A stretch of 64,000 nt of DNA from Geobacteraceae bacterium (lineage in GTDB: Bacteria > Desulfobacterota > Desulfuromonadia > Geobacterales > Geobacteraceae): positions 62,001 to 126,000 of the forward strand of contig JARKPN010000101.1 in assembly GCA_029975275.1 (NCBI GenBank), in the 5' to 3' direction. Positions within the stretch are counted from its first letter, which is position 1; each line of letters opens with the position of its first letter. The translations under genes were made by a program, and so were the position numbers. Below, in pieces: positions 1-9,860 of the stretch. The notes under the pieces are model-generated. The model searched no databases, was not told the origin of the DNA, and was given only the letters and a program-made list of their open reading frames with translations.

Positions 1-62
1 CCGCCTGCCTCGATAAACAGGGAATTTCCCTTGCTCCCGCTGGCCAGCAGACAGACCCGCAA
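1..62 (-). CDS. MBL-fold metallo-hydrolase, WalJ/YycJ-like (partial, N-terminus only)
   Basis: Only the first 20 codons lie in the window; the gene leaves it on the left. The reverse strand starts with TTG (62-60), five bases after a strong AAGGAGG ribosome binding site (68-74), and reads RVCLLASGSKGNSLFIEAG. That N-terminus is typical of the YycJ/WalJ branch of the metallo-beta-lactamase fold (LASGSKGNS followed by a small loop). Family members are cytoplasmic phosphodiesterase/nuclease-like enzymes; the metal-binding HxHxDH motif is outside the window, so activity cannot be checked. The TTG start is inferred from the ribosome binding site and from family alignment from memory. Confidence 0.75.
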   Translation of the reverse strand, partial: MRVCLLASGSKGNSLFIEAG

Positions 63-193
63 CCGTTCCTCCTTGGAAAAAGGCAATAAAAAGCCGGTAC
101 GAGAGAGCCATCCCTGTTCCGGTAAAGAAAGTTTCCGTTCCCGCACTCGCCTGAAATCCCCTTCAACCAAAGGGTGATATTCAAACTATTCAT

Positions 194-222
194 TTTATAC
201 ATAAATCAGGGTCCGGATTCAA
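194..222 (-). promoter_or_regulatory. Sigma70 promoter for the MBL-fold gene
   Basis: On the reverse strand TTGAAT (222-217) and TATAAA (199-194) are separated by 17 bases. Transcription would start near 187, giving a leader of about 125 bases before the TTG start at 62. It is divergent from the gap promoter. Confidence 0.5.
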
Positions 223-354
223 GTTGAAACTTGTTGCCACATCCGAATAAATCCCAGCACATGAAATCATCCCCCCTTTTCCCTGCTCCAGCGCAAAGCC
301 GCGCCCACTGCGGAGAAACAGTGGTAATCTCGCTGTAATCCTTCCATAAAAAGG

Positions 355-382
355 TTGACGGAAGTCTGTCAGCTTGTATAGT
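355..382 (+). promoter_or_regulatory. Sigma70 promoter for the gap-pgk-tpiA-secG operon
   Basis: TTGACG (355-360) and TATAGT (377-382) lie 16 bases apart. Predicted transcription start is near 389. This is the only good promoter-like pair found between the divergent MBL gene and gap. Confidence 0.6.
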
Positions 383-388
383 ATTTCA

Positions 389-620
389 TGTTTTGCTCCG
401 GCGGGGCAGCTTTTTCCCACCAGAACCCGTTACGCTTTCGTGCCTCCGCCTGAGCGGAACGCCCCGGTTTCAGCATTCCGGTGTGATGAGGCCGCCCAAT
501 CAGGTTCATGCGGCATATCAACAGACACGTTACCACGTCGGCCACCTTGAACCGCACGTATTGTGCCGCTCGGCGTCCAGGCGTCGATGATTCCGGTACC
601 ACTAATCAGGAGGGGATTCC
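389..620 (+). other. Long 5' leader of the gap operon
   Basis: If the promoter at 355-382 is used, about 230 bases of untranslated leader precede gap. The stretch has short GC-rich inverted segments but I recognise no riboswitch class, attenuator or open frame with a convincing ribosome binding site. The gap ribosome binding site (CAGGAGGGG, 607-615) closes it. Confidence 0.35.
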
Positions 621-1619
621 ATGTCGCTTCGAATCGCTATAAACGGCTTCGGCCGGATCGGCCGGATGGTGCTGAGGCAGGCGCTGCGGGAAAAGGATCT
701 TGAGGTCGTGGCAATCAACGACCTGAGCGAGCCGAAGATCCTGGCGCACCTTTTCAAACACGATTCCGTGCACGGCGCCTTTCCCGGCAAGGTGGAAACC
801 CTGGATGGCGGTATCTCCATAAACGGCAAGACAGTCAAGGTATGCTCCATGAAGAACCCGGGCGAGCTCCCCTGGAAGAGCGAGGCCATAGACGTTGTGT
901 TGGAGTCTACGGGTCACTTCACCACCCGGGACCAGGCCGAACTGCACCTGAAGGCAGGCGCCGGCAAGGTCATCATTTCCGCACCCGCCACCGATCCGGA
1001 CATCACCATCGTCATGGGCGTCAACGACAGCATGTACGACCCGGAGCGGCACTTCATCATCTCCAATGCCTCCTGCACCACCAACTGCCTGGCGCCGGTC
1101 GCCAAGGTGCTGCATGAGAATTTCGGCATCGAAAAGGGGCTGGTCACCACTATCCATTCCTATACCAACGACCAGCGGATCCTGGATCTCCCGCACAAGG
1201 ACCTGCGGAGGGCCAGGGCGGCCGCCCTTTCCATGATCCCCACCGCCACCGGGGCCGCCCGGGCCATCTCCCTCGTACTTCCCGACCTGAGAGGGAAGCT
1301 GGACGGCATGGCCATCAGGGTACCGACCCCCAACGTCTCGGTGGTGGACCTGGTGGCCCTCCTCTCCCGGAAGGCCGAGGCGGGCAAGGTCAATGCAGCC
1401 CTGAAAAAGGCATCAAGAGGAAGCCTCAAAGGGATCCTCGGCTACTGCGACGAGCCGCTGGTCTCCATCGACTTCAACGGCAATCCGCTTTCCTCCATCG
1501 TCGACGCCCAGTCCACCAAGGTCATGGATGGGAACATGGTGAAGATCCTCTCCTGGTACGACAATGAATCCGGATTTTCCCACCGGCTCATCGACCTGAT
1601 GCGGCTGGTGGCCAGGTAA
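621..1619 (+). CDS. gap: Glyceraldehyde-3-phosphate dehydrogenase
   Basis: Cytoplasmic glycolytic and gluconeogenic enzyme that oxidises glyceraldehyde 3-phosphate to 1,3-bisphosphoglycerate. The 332 residues match the family length. The Rossmann motif INGFGRIGR (residues 7-15), Asp34 after the second strand (typical of NAD preference) and the active-site SNASCTTNC with catalytic Cys152 are all present, as is the C-terminal GYCDEPLVS region. The ATG follows a strong AGGAGGGG. It is the first gene of a run with pgk, tpiA and secG, so its product passes directly to the next enzyme. Nothing unusual in the sequence. Confidence 0.97.
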   Translation: MSLRIAINGFGRIGRMVLRQALREKDLEVVAINDLSEPKILAHLFKHDSVHGAFPGKVETLDGGISINGKTVKVCSMKNPGELPWKSEAIDVVLESTGHFTTRDQAELHLKAGAGKVIISAPATDPDITIVMGVNDSMYDPERHFIISNASCTTNCLAPVAKVLHENFGIEKGLVTTIHSYTNDQRILDLPHKDLRRARAAALSMIPTATGAARAISLVLPDLRGKLDGMAIRVPTPNVSVVDLVALLSRKAEAGKVNAALKKASRGSLKGILGYCDEPLVSIDFNGNPLSSIVDAQSTKVMDGNMVKILSWYDNESGFSHRLIDLMRLVAR

Positions 1620-1692
1620 GCAAAGACAACCCCCTGAATCAGTGGAGCCTTCACGGATTCAGGCCATCATAAATCAGCGAGGGAGTGCTCTA

Positions 1693-2892
1693 ATGGCAAT
1701 ACGCTACATCGATGAGGTCAGCGACCTGGCCGGGAAACGGGTGTTTATCCGGGTGGACTTCAACGTTCCCCTGGACGACAAGGGGAACATCACCGACGAT
1801 ACGCGCATCAGGGCCGTGCTGCCGACCGTCAACTACGCCCTGGACTGCCATGCCAAGGTCATCGTGGCCTCACACCTGGGGCGACCCAAGGGCGAGAAAA
1901 ACACCAAATTCTCCATGGCGCCGGCGGCCAAGAGGCTCTCCCGGCTGCTGGACAAGGAAGTGACGCTGGCCCCGGACTGCATCGGGAGCGAGGTGCAGGC
2001 CTTGGTGGACGACATGAAGCCCGGCGACGTCATCATGCTGGAGAACCTTCGCTTCCATCCGGGCGAGGAAAAGAACGACCCGGACTTTGCCAAGGCCCTG
2101 GCCGGTCTGGCCGATATTTATGTGAACGACGCCTTCGCGGTCTCCCACCGGGCACACTCCTCGGTGGAGGCCATCACCCGCTTCGTGCCCGTGGTAACGG
2201 CCGGTTTTCTCATGAAGAAGGAAATGGGCTTCTTCGAGCGCTCCATGCAGAACCCGGTTCACCCGCTGGTGGCTATCCTGGGCGGGGCCAAGGTGTCGGG
2301 CAAGATCGAGGTCATTGACAACCTGCTCAACAAAGTGGACAAGATCATCATCGGCGGCGGCATGGCCTTCACCTTCCTGAAGGCGCTGGGCTACGGCATC
2401 GGCAAGTCCCTGGTGGAAGAGCCGCTCCTGGAGACCGCCCTCAACGCTTACAACAAGGCCCGGGAAAAGGGAATCAAGATCTATCTCCCGGTGGACTGCG
2501 TGGTGGCGGACCGCTTCGACCCGTCCGCAGAGATAAAGATCACCCCGATACAGGAGATCCCCAGCGACTGGATGGCCCTGGACATCGGTCCGGCCACCGT
2601 AACCCTGTTCGCCGAGGCGCTCCAGAACGCCAAGACCATCATCTGGAACGGTCCCATGGGGGTATTCGAGATGGACGCCTTCTCCCGCGGCACCTTCGCC
2701 ATGGTCAGCGCCGTGGCCAACTCCTATGCCCTGACCATCGTCGGCGGCGGCGATACGGACGTGGCGGTGCACCGGGCCGGAGAATTCGCCAAGATAAGCT
2801 ACATCTCCACCGGCGGCGGCGCCTTCCTTGAACTTCTCGAAGGGAAGAAACTCCCCGGCATCAAGGTGCTCGAAGACAACGGCACCAACTGA
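1693..2892 (+). CDS. pgk: Phosphoglycerate kinase
   Basis: Transfers the acyl phosphate of 1,3-bisphosphoglycerate to ADP. The open frame runs further upstream, but the ATG at 1693 gives the usual N-terminus and has GAGGGAG nearby, so I use it (399 residues, normal length). Visible family motifs are RVDFNVPLD (about residues 20-28), SHLGRPKG near 60, the GGAKVSGK nucleotide region, NGPMGVFE and the C-terminal GGGDT loop. It lies 73 bases after gap and 26 before tpiA, within the same predicted transcript. Confidence 0.97.
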   Translation: MAIRYIDEVSDLAGKRVFIRVDFNVPLDDKGNITDDTRIRAVLPTVNYALDCHAKVIVASHLGRPKGEKNTKFSMAPAAKRLSRLLDKEVTLAPDCIGSEVQALVDDMKPGDVIMLENLRFHPGEEKNDPDFAKALAGLADIYVNDAFAVSHRAHSSVEAITRFVPVVTAGFLMKKEMGFFERSMQNPVHPLVAILGGAKVSGKIEVIDNLLNKVDKIIIGGGMAFTFLKALGYGIGKSLVEEPLLETALNAYNKAREKGIKIYLPVDCVVADRFDPSAEIKITPIQEIPSDWMALDIGPATVTLFAEALQNAKTIIWNGPMGVFEMDAFSRGTFAMVSAVANSYALTIVGGGDTDVAVHRAGEFAKISYISTGGGAFLELLEGKKLPGIKVLEDNGTN

Positions 2893-2918
2893 CTACCACC
2901 CATTTACCAGGAGTATTC

Positions 2919-3674
2919 ATGCGGATTCCATTCATAGCCGGCAACTGGAAGATGTTCAAGACTACCGCCGACGCACTCCAGACCGTGGCAGACCTGCTGC
3001 GGCTCACCGAGGGGGTTGAGGGGGTCGAGGTCGTGGTGGCGCCCTCTTTCACACTGCTCAGGAGCGTCAGTGACGCCCTTGTCGACTCCCCCATCGCCGT
3101 GGCAGGACAGGACTGTTTCTGGGAGGAGCAAGGGGCCTTCACCGGCGAGGTGTCGCCGGGCATGTTGAGCGATGCCGGCTGCAGCCACGTCATCATCGGC
3201 CACTCGGAGCGGCGGCAGTATTTCGGCGAGACCGACGAAACCGTCAACAAAAAGCTGAAATCGGCCGTAGCGGCCGGTCTGACGGCCATCCTCTGCATCG
3301 GTGAGACCCTCGGGGAACGTGAATCGGGCGATACTTTCAAGGTGCTGGAACGTCAGGTCGGGAACAGCCTAGCGGGTGTGTCCATGCCTCAAGCGGAGAA
3401 GATCGTCCTTGCCTACGAGCCGGTCTGGGCCATAGGCACCGGCCGCACCGCCACGGACGACCAGGCACAGGAGGCCCACGCCTTTATCCGCGGTCTGGTG
3501 GCCGGGATCTTCTCCCCCACCGTGGCCGAGGCCGTCAGGATTGTCTACGGCGGGAGCGTCAAGCCGGGGAACATCGCCGGACTCATGTCCCGTCCCGACA
3601 TCGACGGGGCCCTTGTCGGCGGGGCGAGCCTGGAGGCCGAGTCCTTCGCGGCCGTTATCCGGCACCTTAAATAA
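2919..3674 (+). CDS. tpiA: Triose-phosphate isomerase
   Basis: Interconverts dihydroxyacetone phosphate and glyceraldehyde 3-phosphate. 251 residues, a normal TIM barrel. The catalytic set is intact: Lys11 in GNWKM, His95 in IGHSERR and Glu167 in AYEPVWAIGTG, followed by the phosphate-binding YGGSVKPGN near the C-terminus. A CAGGAG ribosome binding site precedes the ATG. The gene follows pgk by 26 bases and completes the triose segment of the operon. Confidence 0.97.
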   Translation: MRIPFIAGNWKMFKTTADALQTVADLLRLTEGVEGVEVVVAPSFTLLRSVSDALVDSPIAVAGQDCFWEEQGAFTGEVSPGMLSDAGCSHVIIGHSERRQYFGETDETVNKKLKSAVAAGLTAILCIGETLGERESGDTFKVLERQVGNSLAGVSMPQAEKIVLAYEPVWAIGTGRTATDDQAQEAHAFIRGLVAGIFSPTVAEAVRIVYGGSVKPGNIAGLMSRPDIDGALVGGASLEAESFAAVIRHLK

Positions 3675-3745
3675 AGGCTTTTATTGCCACCGCCTTCTAT
3701 GCTATCGTATTGCTTCCATTTTCCGTTAGAAAGGTCTTTTGCACA

Positions 3746-4099
3746 ATGTTCGGTTTTCTTGTTGTTGTCCATATCACCGTCAGCATAGCACTGATCGTTA
3801 TCGTCCTGCTTCAGGCCGGCAAGGGGGCCGACCTGGGCGCCACTTTCGGCACCGGCGCCAGCCAGTCGCTGTTCGGCGCCGGCGGCGGTACCAGCTTCCT
3901 CGGCAAGCTCACCGCCGGGGTAGCGATCATCTTCATGCTCACCTCGCTTTCCCTGGCCTACCTCTCAGGCAAGGGCGGAACCTCCACGATCATGCCGGAC
4001 AAGGGGCCGGCCACCAAGAGCGCACCGGCCGTTCCCGCTCCTGTGCAGGAAAAACCCGCGGCGCCTCCGGCGGTTCCGCAGCAGCCCGCGAAAAAGTAG
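3746..4099 (+). CDS. secG: Preprotein translocase subunit SecG
   Basis: Small inner-membrane subunit that assists SecYE translocation. I start at the ATG at 3746 (MFGFLVVVHITV), which begins the first transmembrane helix; the longer frame adds an unlikely tail. Two hydrophobic helices (about 2-21 and 50-70) flank the conserved cytoplasmic loop LLQAGKGADLGATFG...SLFG. The last 35 residues are rich in Ala, Pro and Lys, common in this lineage. It follows tpiA by 71 bases, an order seen in many bacteria. Confidence 0.95.
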   Translation: MFGFLVVVHITVSIALIVIVLLQAGKGADLGATFGTGASQSLFGAGGGTSFLGKLTAGVAIIFMLTSLSLAYLSGKGGTSTIMPDKGPATKSAPAVPAPVQEKPAAPPAVPQQPAKK

Positions 4100-4118
4100 A
4101 GAATCATTCACTTTCCTG

Positions 4119-4147
4119 TTGACATCAAGGTCGCGAATTGTTACAAA
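4119..4147 (+). promoter_or_regulatory. Promoter for tRNA-Leu
   Basis: A perfect -35 TTGACA (4119-4124) is followed after 17 bases by TACAAA (4142-4147), just ahead of the tRNA. The -10 is imperfect (four of six). Confidence 0.5.
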
Positions 4148-4158
4148 AAAGCCTCGAC

Positions 4159-4245
4159 GCCGAAGTGGTGGAATTGGTAGACACGCCATCTTGAGGGGGT
4201 GGTGGGCGACAGCCCGTACGAGTTCGATTCTCGTCTTCGGCACCA
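4159..4245 (+). tRNA. tRNA-Leu (anticodon GAG)
   Basis: An 87-base class II tRNA. The acceptor arms GCCGAAG (4159-4165) and CTTCGGC (4235-4241) pair fully, followed by discriminator A and an encoded CCA. The anticodon arm CCATC-TTGAGGG-GGTGG gives anticodon GAG. A long variable arm (GGGCGACAGCCC) and the T arm GAGTTCGATTCTC are present. GAG reads CUC and CUU leucine codons. Confidence 0.96.
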
Positions 4246-4252
4246 TCTGACA

Positions 4253-4292
4253 AAAAAACCGTCCTATTTCGTTGCAGGTAGGGCGGTTTTTT
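4253..4292 (+). terminator. Intrinsic terminator after tRNA-Leu
   Basis: Arms 4253-4266 and 4279-4292 form a 14-pair stem with one G-T wobble, a 12-base loop and a terminal run of six T on the plus strand. Confidence 0.8.
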
Positions 4293-4613
4293 ATTGCCTG
4301 AAATCCCCGTCTCCCCCCTTCTCATCTATGTATCATGCAAAGAAGTCATCCTCGTTGATGAGGTACGGGGTAATCTCAAAAGATCTATTGACAAGAAAAA
4401 CAATTTATGGTTGGAATGCTCAAATGTGTTGTTTCTTTTCCTTACCGGCCTTGCATCTTCAAACACTTTTTGAATAGCCGCCGGGCTTTCAGCCAGATTG
4501 AAGTCAACCGGATTCCTTCTGCTGATTGCCGATGCGAATGTGTTGAAGGTTGAGGCAACGGATGAAACGGAACATTCCGGATGTGATAATTTTCGCCAAA
4601 AGGAGGAAAATGC
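4293..4613. other. Gene-poor interval before the secreted peptidase gene
   Basis: About 320 bases with no convincing gene. Lower in G+C than its neighbours. A TTGACA at 4388-4393 has no good -10 at proper spacing. Reverse-strand frames here (for example around 4440-4560) look faintly protein-like but have no start, no ribosome binding site and no homology I recognise. AGGAGG (4601-4606) at the right edge serves the next gene. Confidence 0.4.
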
Positions 4614-6536
4614 ATGCGTATCAAGCTCAAGGCTCAAGTTCGCAAGGTGATGTTGGGGTTCATGCTGGCGGGGATAGTCCTGTTTTACGGCTCCGTTTCC
4701 CTCGCCGATCCACCAGAGCCAGCCCCGCCGAGCAAGTATTTCGCGATAACTACAGAAACGCTCCCGGACGGTATGGACGTTGACAAGACCGTTATCAATG
4801 GTCCGCCGGTACCGCCGCCCGGCTTCGAGGTTCAACGACAGGCGGTTTCACTGCCGGAACCGGATAGCTCCGCAGGAACAAACACATTGACGGTGCCCAC
4901 GTTCAACTGGGTTTTCGGCTGTTCCGCGGTATCCGGTGCAATGATTGCCGGGTATTATGACCGGACGGATTACCCAAACATGTACACCGGTCCTACAAAT
5001 GGCGGCGTTATGCCGCTGGATAACAGTTCCTGGCCGACCTGGTCCGATGGTTACAGCACCTATCCGAACTGCCCGCTGATCGCCTCCAAAAACGGGGTGG
5101 ACGGCAGAACAATCAAAGGTTCCATAGACGACTATTGGGTGCAGTACGGCAGTTCGGCCAATGACCCTTACATCACGGGCGCCTGGGCACAGCATGAATG
5201 GGGCACTGCGATCGGGGACTACATGAAGACCAGCCAATCCGCCTACAGCAACACGGACGGAGCGACCTCGTTCTATAACTGGACAAGCTTGACAGACCCA
5301 TTGACCTGCGCCGACATGGTAACTTATGGCATAGCCGGCGCAGATGGAACATACGGGAGAAAACTCTTCTATGAAGCCAGAGGCTATACCGTTACCGACT
5401 GCTACAACCAGAAAACGGACAACACAATCGCCGGGGGCTTTTCCTTCAACCAGTTCAAAGCCGAAATCGATGCCGGCCGGCCGGTACTGCTCAACCTTGC
5501 GGGTCATTCCATTGTCGGGGTTGGATACGACGATACAACAAATACGGTCTACATCCATGACACCTGGGATTACGGCAATCACACCATGACCTGGGGGGGA
5601 AGCTACGCCGGCATGCAGCTTCTGTCCGTCAGCGTCGTGAATCTTGAGTCGACGCAGAATGCGGTCACCGTCACCGTGGTTTCGCCCAATGGCGGCGAGA
5701 CCTTGACCAGGGGGACCGTCGTGCCCATTACCTGGAGTTACTCGGGCAACCCCGGCGGTAACGTAAAAATCGAGCTCTATAACGGACCCACTCTCAGCAG
5801 CACGATAACTTCGAGCACCTCGCTGAGCGCCGGCTCCTACAATTGGAGCATACCGTCCACCCAGACATTTGGGAGCAACTACACCATCAAGATAACCAGC
5901 ACCACGAACGGCACCATCAGCGACACCAGCGACGCCCCCTTTACCATCACCGGGCCCTCCATCACCGTTACCACGCCCAACGGCGGCGAAACCCTGGTCA
6001 GGGGCGGCGTCGTGCCCATTACCTGGAGCTACACGGGCAACCCGGGCGCGAAGGTGAAAATACAGCTGTATAACGGGTCCACCCTCAGCCGCACGATAGC
6101 GACGAGCACAGCGCTGGGCGTGGGTGCGTACAATTGGAAAATATCGTCCCTGCAGACACTGGGAAGTAACTACAAAATCAAAATAACCAGCACGACCAAC
6201 AGCACAATCTCCGATACCAGCAATGGCACCTTCACCATTGCCAAGCCGGCCGTTACGGTCATCTCGCCCAACGGAGGCGAGTCCTTCACCAGGGGGGGCG
6301 CGATGCCCATCAGCTGGTCGTCCGTGGGCAGCCCGGGAACAAACGTTAAGATACAGCTCTACAAGGGGATGTTCCTCAGCCGCACGATAACCTCGAGCAC
6401 GCCGATGAGTGCGGGCACGTACAACTGGACCATACCTTCGACCCAGGCTGTCGGAAGCACCTACAAGATCAAGATAACCTGCACGACAAGTTCTCTGATC
6501 AAGGACTCCAGTAATACTGCATTCACGATAAAGTAA
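4614..6536 (+). CDS. Secreted C39-like cysteine peptidase with three tandem beta-sandwich repeats
   Basis: 640 residues, not a protein I can name. Residues 1-31 form a signal peptide ending SLA. Residues about 80-350 resemble the papain-like C39 peptidase fold: a Cys in FGCSAVSGAMIAGYYDR, then GHSIVGVGYD and YIHDTWDYG, which fit a Cys-His-Asp triad. The C-terminal half has three repeats of about 96 residues, each starting SPNGGE or TPNGGE, with PITWSY and YNWSIPS-type motifs, matching the Ser/Thr-rich Kre9/KNH-like cell-surface repeat. An AGGAGG sits 7 bases before the ATG. It stands alone, so it is probably a secreted or surface protein. Substrate unknown. Confidence 0.75.
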   Translation: MRIKLKAQVRKVMLGFMLAGIVLFYGSVSLADPPEPAPPSKYFAITTETLPDGMDVDKTVINGPPVPPPGFEVQRQAVSLPEPDSSAGTNTLTVPTFNWVFGCSAVSGAMIAGYYDRTDYPNMYTGPTNGGVMPLDNSSWPTWSDGYSTYPNCPLIASKNGVDGRTIKGSIDDYWVQYGSSANDPYITGAWAQHEWGTAIGDYMKTSQSAYSNTDGATSFYNWTSLTDPLTCADMVTYGIAGADGTYGRKLFYEARGYTVTDCYNQKTDNTIAGGFSFNQFKAEIDAGRPVLLNLAGHSIVGVGYDDTTNTVYIHDTWDYGNHTMTWGGSYAGMQLLSVSVVNLESTQNAVTVTVVSPNGGETLTRGTVVPITWSYSGNPGGNVKIELYNGPTLSSTITSSTSLSAGSYNWSIPSTQTFGSNYTIKITSTTNGTISDTSDAPFTITGPSITVTTPNGGETLVRGGVVPITWSYTGNPGAKVKIQLYNGSTLSRTIATSTALGVGAYNWKISSLQTLGSNYKIKITSTTNSTISDTSNGTFTIAKPAVTVISPNGGESFTRGGAMPISWSSVGSPGTNVKIQLYKGMFLSRTITSSTPMSAGTYNWTIPSTQAVGSTYKIKITCTTSSLIKDSSNTAFTIK

Positions 6537-6583
6537 AGATACGCGGCGGGAGCAGGGATTCATTCCGCCGGACAGTCAGAAAT

Positions 6584-6615
6584 GAGGGGGCGGCACGAAA
6601 TCGTACCGCCCCCTC
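6584..6615. terminator. GC-rich hairpin between convergent genes
   Basis: A perfect 10-pair stem (6584-6593 with 6606-6615) and 12-base loop lie downstream of the peptidase gene and of dxs. There is no clear T run on either side, so termination is plausible but not certain. Confidence 0.45.
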
Positions 6616-6784
6616 TACCATGGGCTGTCCGTATTCACCCTGCTTTGTTTATCTACTCTCTATCAGTGCCGGCCGGCCCGCTGCTGAGCAATCTCCCACC
6701 TTCCTGAAGCACGTATATGAATCATTGTCTTGCAGATAGGCTTCCGGGTCGATGCCCCCTGCCAGGGCCGCGGCTGTATGTCAT

Positions 6785-8665
6785 TTAACTTCCCCCGAGG
6801 AATTCCCGTATGCTTGCCGCAATCCCCTCGGCATCCAGTCTGTACATGGTCCGGAGTTCCCCCTGCTCCCCCTGCTCGATGTACTGGTCGGGAAAGCCGA
6901 GACGTCTCACCCTGACCCCGTCCATCACCTCCTCTTCCAGGAGCTCCAGCACGGCGGAGCCGAATCCGCCTTCGATGGCGTTTTCCTCCACGGTGATGAG
7001 AACGCCGCTGGTAGCGGCAAGCTTCAAAATCAACTCTCGATCCAGCGGCTTGATGAACCTGGCGTTTACCACGGACAGACTCAATCCCTCTGCTGCAAGC
7101 CTGTCGGCGGCTTCGAGGGCGGGGTAGACCATGGTGCCGACGGACAGGATAGCTCCTCTGTCCCCTAGCCTGAGCACCTCTCCCTTTCCGACGGCAAGCG
7201 GAGTGAGTTGCTGTTCCAGGGGGACGCCGTAGCCGTTTCCGCGGGGATAACGCAGCGCTACCGGACCCTCGGACTCCAGCGCGGTGGCCAGCATGTGCCG
7301 GAGCTCGTTCTCGTCCTTGGGAGCCATGACAGTGATATTGGGAAAGGTGCGCAGGTATGAGAGATCAAACAGGCCGTGGTGGGTCGGGCCGTCGTTCCCG
7401 ACCACGCCGGCCCGGTCCAGGGCGAATACCACCGGCAGTTTCTGGAGACAGACGTCGAAGATCTCGTCATAGGCACGCTGAAGGAAGGTAGAGTAAACCG
7501 CGAACACCGGCCGGAGCCCCTCGGCGGCAAGGCCGGCCGCAAAGGTGACGGCATGCTGCTCGGATATGCCCACGTCGAAAAACCGGTCGGGGAATTCCCG
7601 CGAGAACCCTGTCAGGCCGGTCCCGTCCGGCATGGCCGCCGTTATGGCGATGACCCGTTCTTCTTCGGAGGCCAGCTTTTTCATTGTATCCCCGAAAATG
7701 GCGGTGTAGGAGGATGGTGCCCCCTTGGAGGACCGGACCTTGCCGGTCTCCCTGTCGAACGGCCCCACCCCATGGAACAGCGAGGGGTTCTCCTCCGCGG
7801 GCCGGTACCCCTTTCCCTTCCTGGTCAGGACATGCACCAGAACAGCCTCGTCGAACCTCTTCACCCCTTCCAGCGTGTGGATCAGCCGGGGGAGGTCATG
7901 TCCGTCTATGGGGCCGATATATTCAAAGCCGAAGGCCTGAAACAGCATACCCGGCGTGAACAGACCCTTGAGGGACTCCTCCGCCTTGCGGGCGATATGC
8001 AGGGCGCTCTGCCCGATGCTGTCCAGACCCTTGAGGAAGCCTTCAACCTCCTTCTTTATCTTGTGGACGAACTCGCTGGTCATGGTCCGGCTCAGGAAAC
8101 CGGACAAAGCGCCCACGTTTTCCGCAATGGACATCTCGTTGTCGTTCAGGATTACGATCAGGTCTTTGTTCAGGTGTCCCGCGTTATTAAGTCCCTCGTA
8201 GGCCAGTCCTCCGGTCATGGAGCCGTCGCCGATGACGGCGATGACCTTGTTCCGTTCCTTCTTCAGGTCGCGGGCCGCGGCAAAGCCGAGGGCGGCTGAG
8301 ATGGAGGTGGACGAGTGTCCGGTGTCGAAGGCGTCATGGGAAGATTCGGACCGTTTGGGGAATCCGCTTATTCCTCCCAGCTTGCGAAGCGAGGCAGCAA
8401 ACTTTTCCCTGCGGCCGGTGAGCAGCTTGTGGGCGTACGCCTGATGTCCCACGTCCCATATTATCCGGTCGGTTGGAGATTTGAACACCCGGTGGAGGGC
8501 CAGAGTGAGCTCCACGACCCCGAGACTGGGCGCCAGGTGGCCGCCGTTCAGCGAACAGACATCGATGATGACCTCCCGCAGTTCGGCTGCAAGCGCCTCC
8601 AGATCCGCATCGGCAAGCTTCTTCAGGTCATCCGGAGAATCTATGGACGGGAGGATACTGGTCAT
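6785..8665 (-). CDS. dxs: 1-deoxy-D-xylulose-5-phosphate synthase
   Basis: First enzyme of the MEP isoprenoid pathway: condenses pyruvate and glyceraldehyde 3-phosphate using thiamine diphosphate. 626 residues, full length. His43 in GGHLAPSLG, the thiamine-diphosphate motif starting GDGSM (146-150) and ending in LNNAG, the pyrimidine-domain SEQHAV region and the YPRGNG loop are present. Its ATG overlaps the stop of ispA by one base (TGATG), so the two are translationally coupled. Last gene of the xseB-ispA-dxs transcript. Confidence 0.97.
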   Translation of the reverse strand: MTSILPSIDSPDDLKKLADADLEALAAELREVIIDVCSLNGGHLAPSLGVVELTLALHRVFKSPTDRIIWDVGHQAYAHKLLTGRREKFAASLRKLGGISGFPKRSESSHDAFDTGHSSTSISAALGFAAARDLKKERNKVIAVIGDGSMTGGLAYEGLNNAGHLNKDLIVILNDNEMSIAENVGALSGFLSRTMTSEFVHKIKKEVEGFLKGLDSIGQSALHIARKAEESLKGLFTPGMLFQAFGFEYIGPIDGHDLPRLIHTLEGVKRFDEAVLVHVLTRKGKGYRPAEENPSLFHGVGPFDRETGKVRSSKGAPSSYTAIFGDTMKKLASEEERVIAITAAMPDGTGLTGFSREFPDRFFDVGISEQHAVTFAAGLAAEGLRPVFAVYSTFLQRAYDEIFDVCLQKLPVVFALDRAGVVGNDGPTHHGLFDLSYLRTFPNITVMAPKDENELRHMLATALESEGPVALRYPRGNGYGVPLEQQLTPLAVGKGEVLRLGDRGAILSVGTMVYPALEAADRLAAEGLSLSVVNARFIKPLDRELILKLAATSGVLITVEENAIEGGFGSAVLELLEEEVMDGVRVRRLGFPDQYIEQGEQGELRTMYRLDAEGIAASIREFLGGS

Positions 8666-9558
8666 CAGGACTTCCGCTTTACTATATAGGTCGCAATCGC
8701 CCGCAGGGGATCGGCCTTTTCGCCGAAGCCGGCCAGTGCCTCCACTGCCGTCTCAACCAGCTCGGATGCCCTCTGCTTCGATTCGGCAAGCCCGATCACG
8801 GCCGGATAGGTAGCCTTGCCGCGGGTCTGGTCGCTGCCCGCGTCCTTGCCGATCTGCTCGGTGGTCCCCTCGATGTCCAGGATGTCATCAGCAATCTGGA
8901 ACGCCAGCCCGACGGCCTCGCCGTAACGGGTGACGGCGTTGAGCCGACTCCCGTCCGCTCCCCCGATGAGAGCGCCGCACTTCAGGGACGCCTTGATCAG
9001 GGCGCCGGTCTTGTGGGTATGGATGTATTGCACGGTGGCAAAGTCGATGTCCTTTTTTCCCTCGCTCTCCATGTCCACCACCTGTCCGCCGATCATACCC
9101 CGGGAGCCGGCACAGACGGCTATCTCGTGAATGACCCGGAGAAGGACGTCAGGAGAGAGTCCCCGGGTGAATTCCGGATTGCTCAGGAGTTTGAATGCCT
9201 CGGTCAGGAGGGCATCGCCAGCCAGGATGGCGATCGCCTCGCCGAACACCTTGTGGCTGGTTGGTTTCCCCCGCCTGAAATCGTCGTTGTCCATGGCAGG
9301 AAGGTCGTCGTGGATCAGCGAATAGGTATGGATCATCTCCATGGCACATGCCGCCGGCAACGCCTTGGAGATATCCCCGTCCACTGCCTCACAGGCAGCG
9401 AGCATCAGCACGGGGCGGACCCGTTTCCCGCCGGCGAATATGGAATATCTCATGGCCTCGTGGATCGAGCCGGGGAGTTCGTCCCTCCTCGGCAGGTATT
9501 TTTCCAGCGATTCGTCAACCATTTGCTGCATTTTCTTCAAGTATGGCTTTAAGTCCAT
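8665..9558 (-). CDS. ispA: Farnesyl/geranyl diphosphate synthase (polyprenyl synthetase)
   Basis: Builds C15 or similar prenyl diphosphates from IPP and DMAPP. Both aspartate-rich motifs are present: [10 protein letters not shown] and DDILD in [12 protein letters not shown]. Two starts are possible: the ATG at 9558 ([10 protein letters not shown], the family-like N-terminus, weak ribosome binding site) and a GTG at 9594 that overlaps the xseB stop and has GAGGA upstream. I use the ATG; the GTG would add 12 residues. Sits between xseB and dxs, so the two isoprenoid enzymes share a transcript. Confidence 0.93.
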   Translation of the reverse strand: MDLKPYLKKMQQMVDESLEKYLPRRDELPGSIHEAMRYSIFAGGKRVRPVLMLAACEAVDGDISKALPAACAMEMIHTYSLIHDDLPAMDNDDFRRGKPTSHKVFGEAIAILAGDALLTEAFKLLSNPEFTRGLSPDVLLRVIHEIAVCAGSRGMIGGQVVDMESEGKKDIDFATVQYIHTHKTGALIKASLKCGALIGGADGSRLNAVTRYGEAVGLAFQIADDILDIEGTTEQIGKDAGSDQTRGKATYPAVIGLAESKQRASELVETAVEALAGFGEKADPLRAIATYIVKRKS

Positions 9559-9590
9559 GGTATTTTCTCGTTTCGAGTCGGTTATTTTTG

Positions 9591-9824
9591 TCACCTGTCT
9601 TCCTCTAGGGAAAACTCACGTTTAATGAACGCACCGTCCTTCTGCTTAAGGAGAAGCTCAACCTTTTTTTCCGCCTCGTCCAGCTTCTTTACGCAGAAAT
9701 TGGCGGCCTTTACCCCTTCTTCGAATACCTTGAGCGATTCCTCCAGGGTGAGTTCCCCCCCCTCCAGCTTATGCACGGCGTCTTCGAGTTTCTTCAATAC
9801 GGTTTCGAATTTCTCCACTGCCAT
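9591..9824 (-). CDS. xseB: Exodeoxyribonuclease VII small subunit
   Basis: 77 residues, the normal size for XseB, mostly one helical hairpin. The motifs FETVLKKLEDAVHKLEGGELTLEESLKVFEEG and VKKLDEAEKKVELL are spread through residues 5-60 and are family-typical. It partners XseA, encoded 118 bases upstream, in the nuclease that trims single-stranded DNA. It has its own good promoter and is coupled to ispA downstream. Confidence 0.93.
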   Translation of the reverse strand: MAVEKFETVLKKLEDAVHKLEGGELTLEESLKVFEEGVKAANFCVKKLDEAEKKVELLLKQKDGAFIKREFSLEEDR

Positions 9825-9860
9825 CTGTTTGCCCCTCTACCCGGATGTCGGGTGTGAGTC

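Noticed and set aside
260-340. CGCAAAGCC followed by a CCACTG/CAGTGG hairpin looked like the 3' part of a cyclic-di-GMP (GEMM) riboswitch.
   Set aside because: The other conserved GEMM blocks (GGGCAAACC-type and the tetraloop receptor) are missing, and it lies upstream of the gap promoter.
4326-4560. Reverse-strand frames with protein-like stretches such as AESPAAIQKVFEDA.
   Set aside because: No start with a ribosome binding site, no recognised family and overlap with the signal-peptide gene; too weak to call a pseudogene.
4848-6563. Long reverse-strand open frame (571 codons) opposite the secreted peptidase.
   Set aside because: It mirrors the repeat-rich plus-strand gene, has no domain and no ribosome binding site; a shadow of GC-rich coding.
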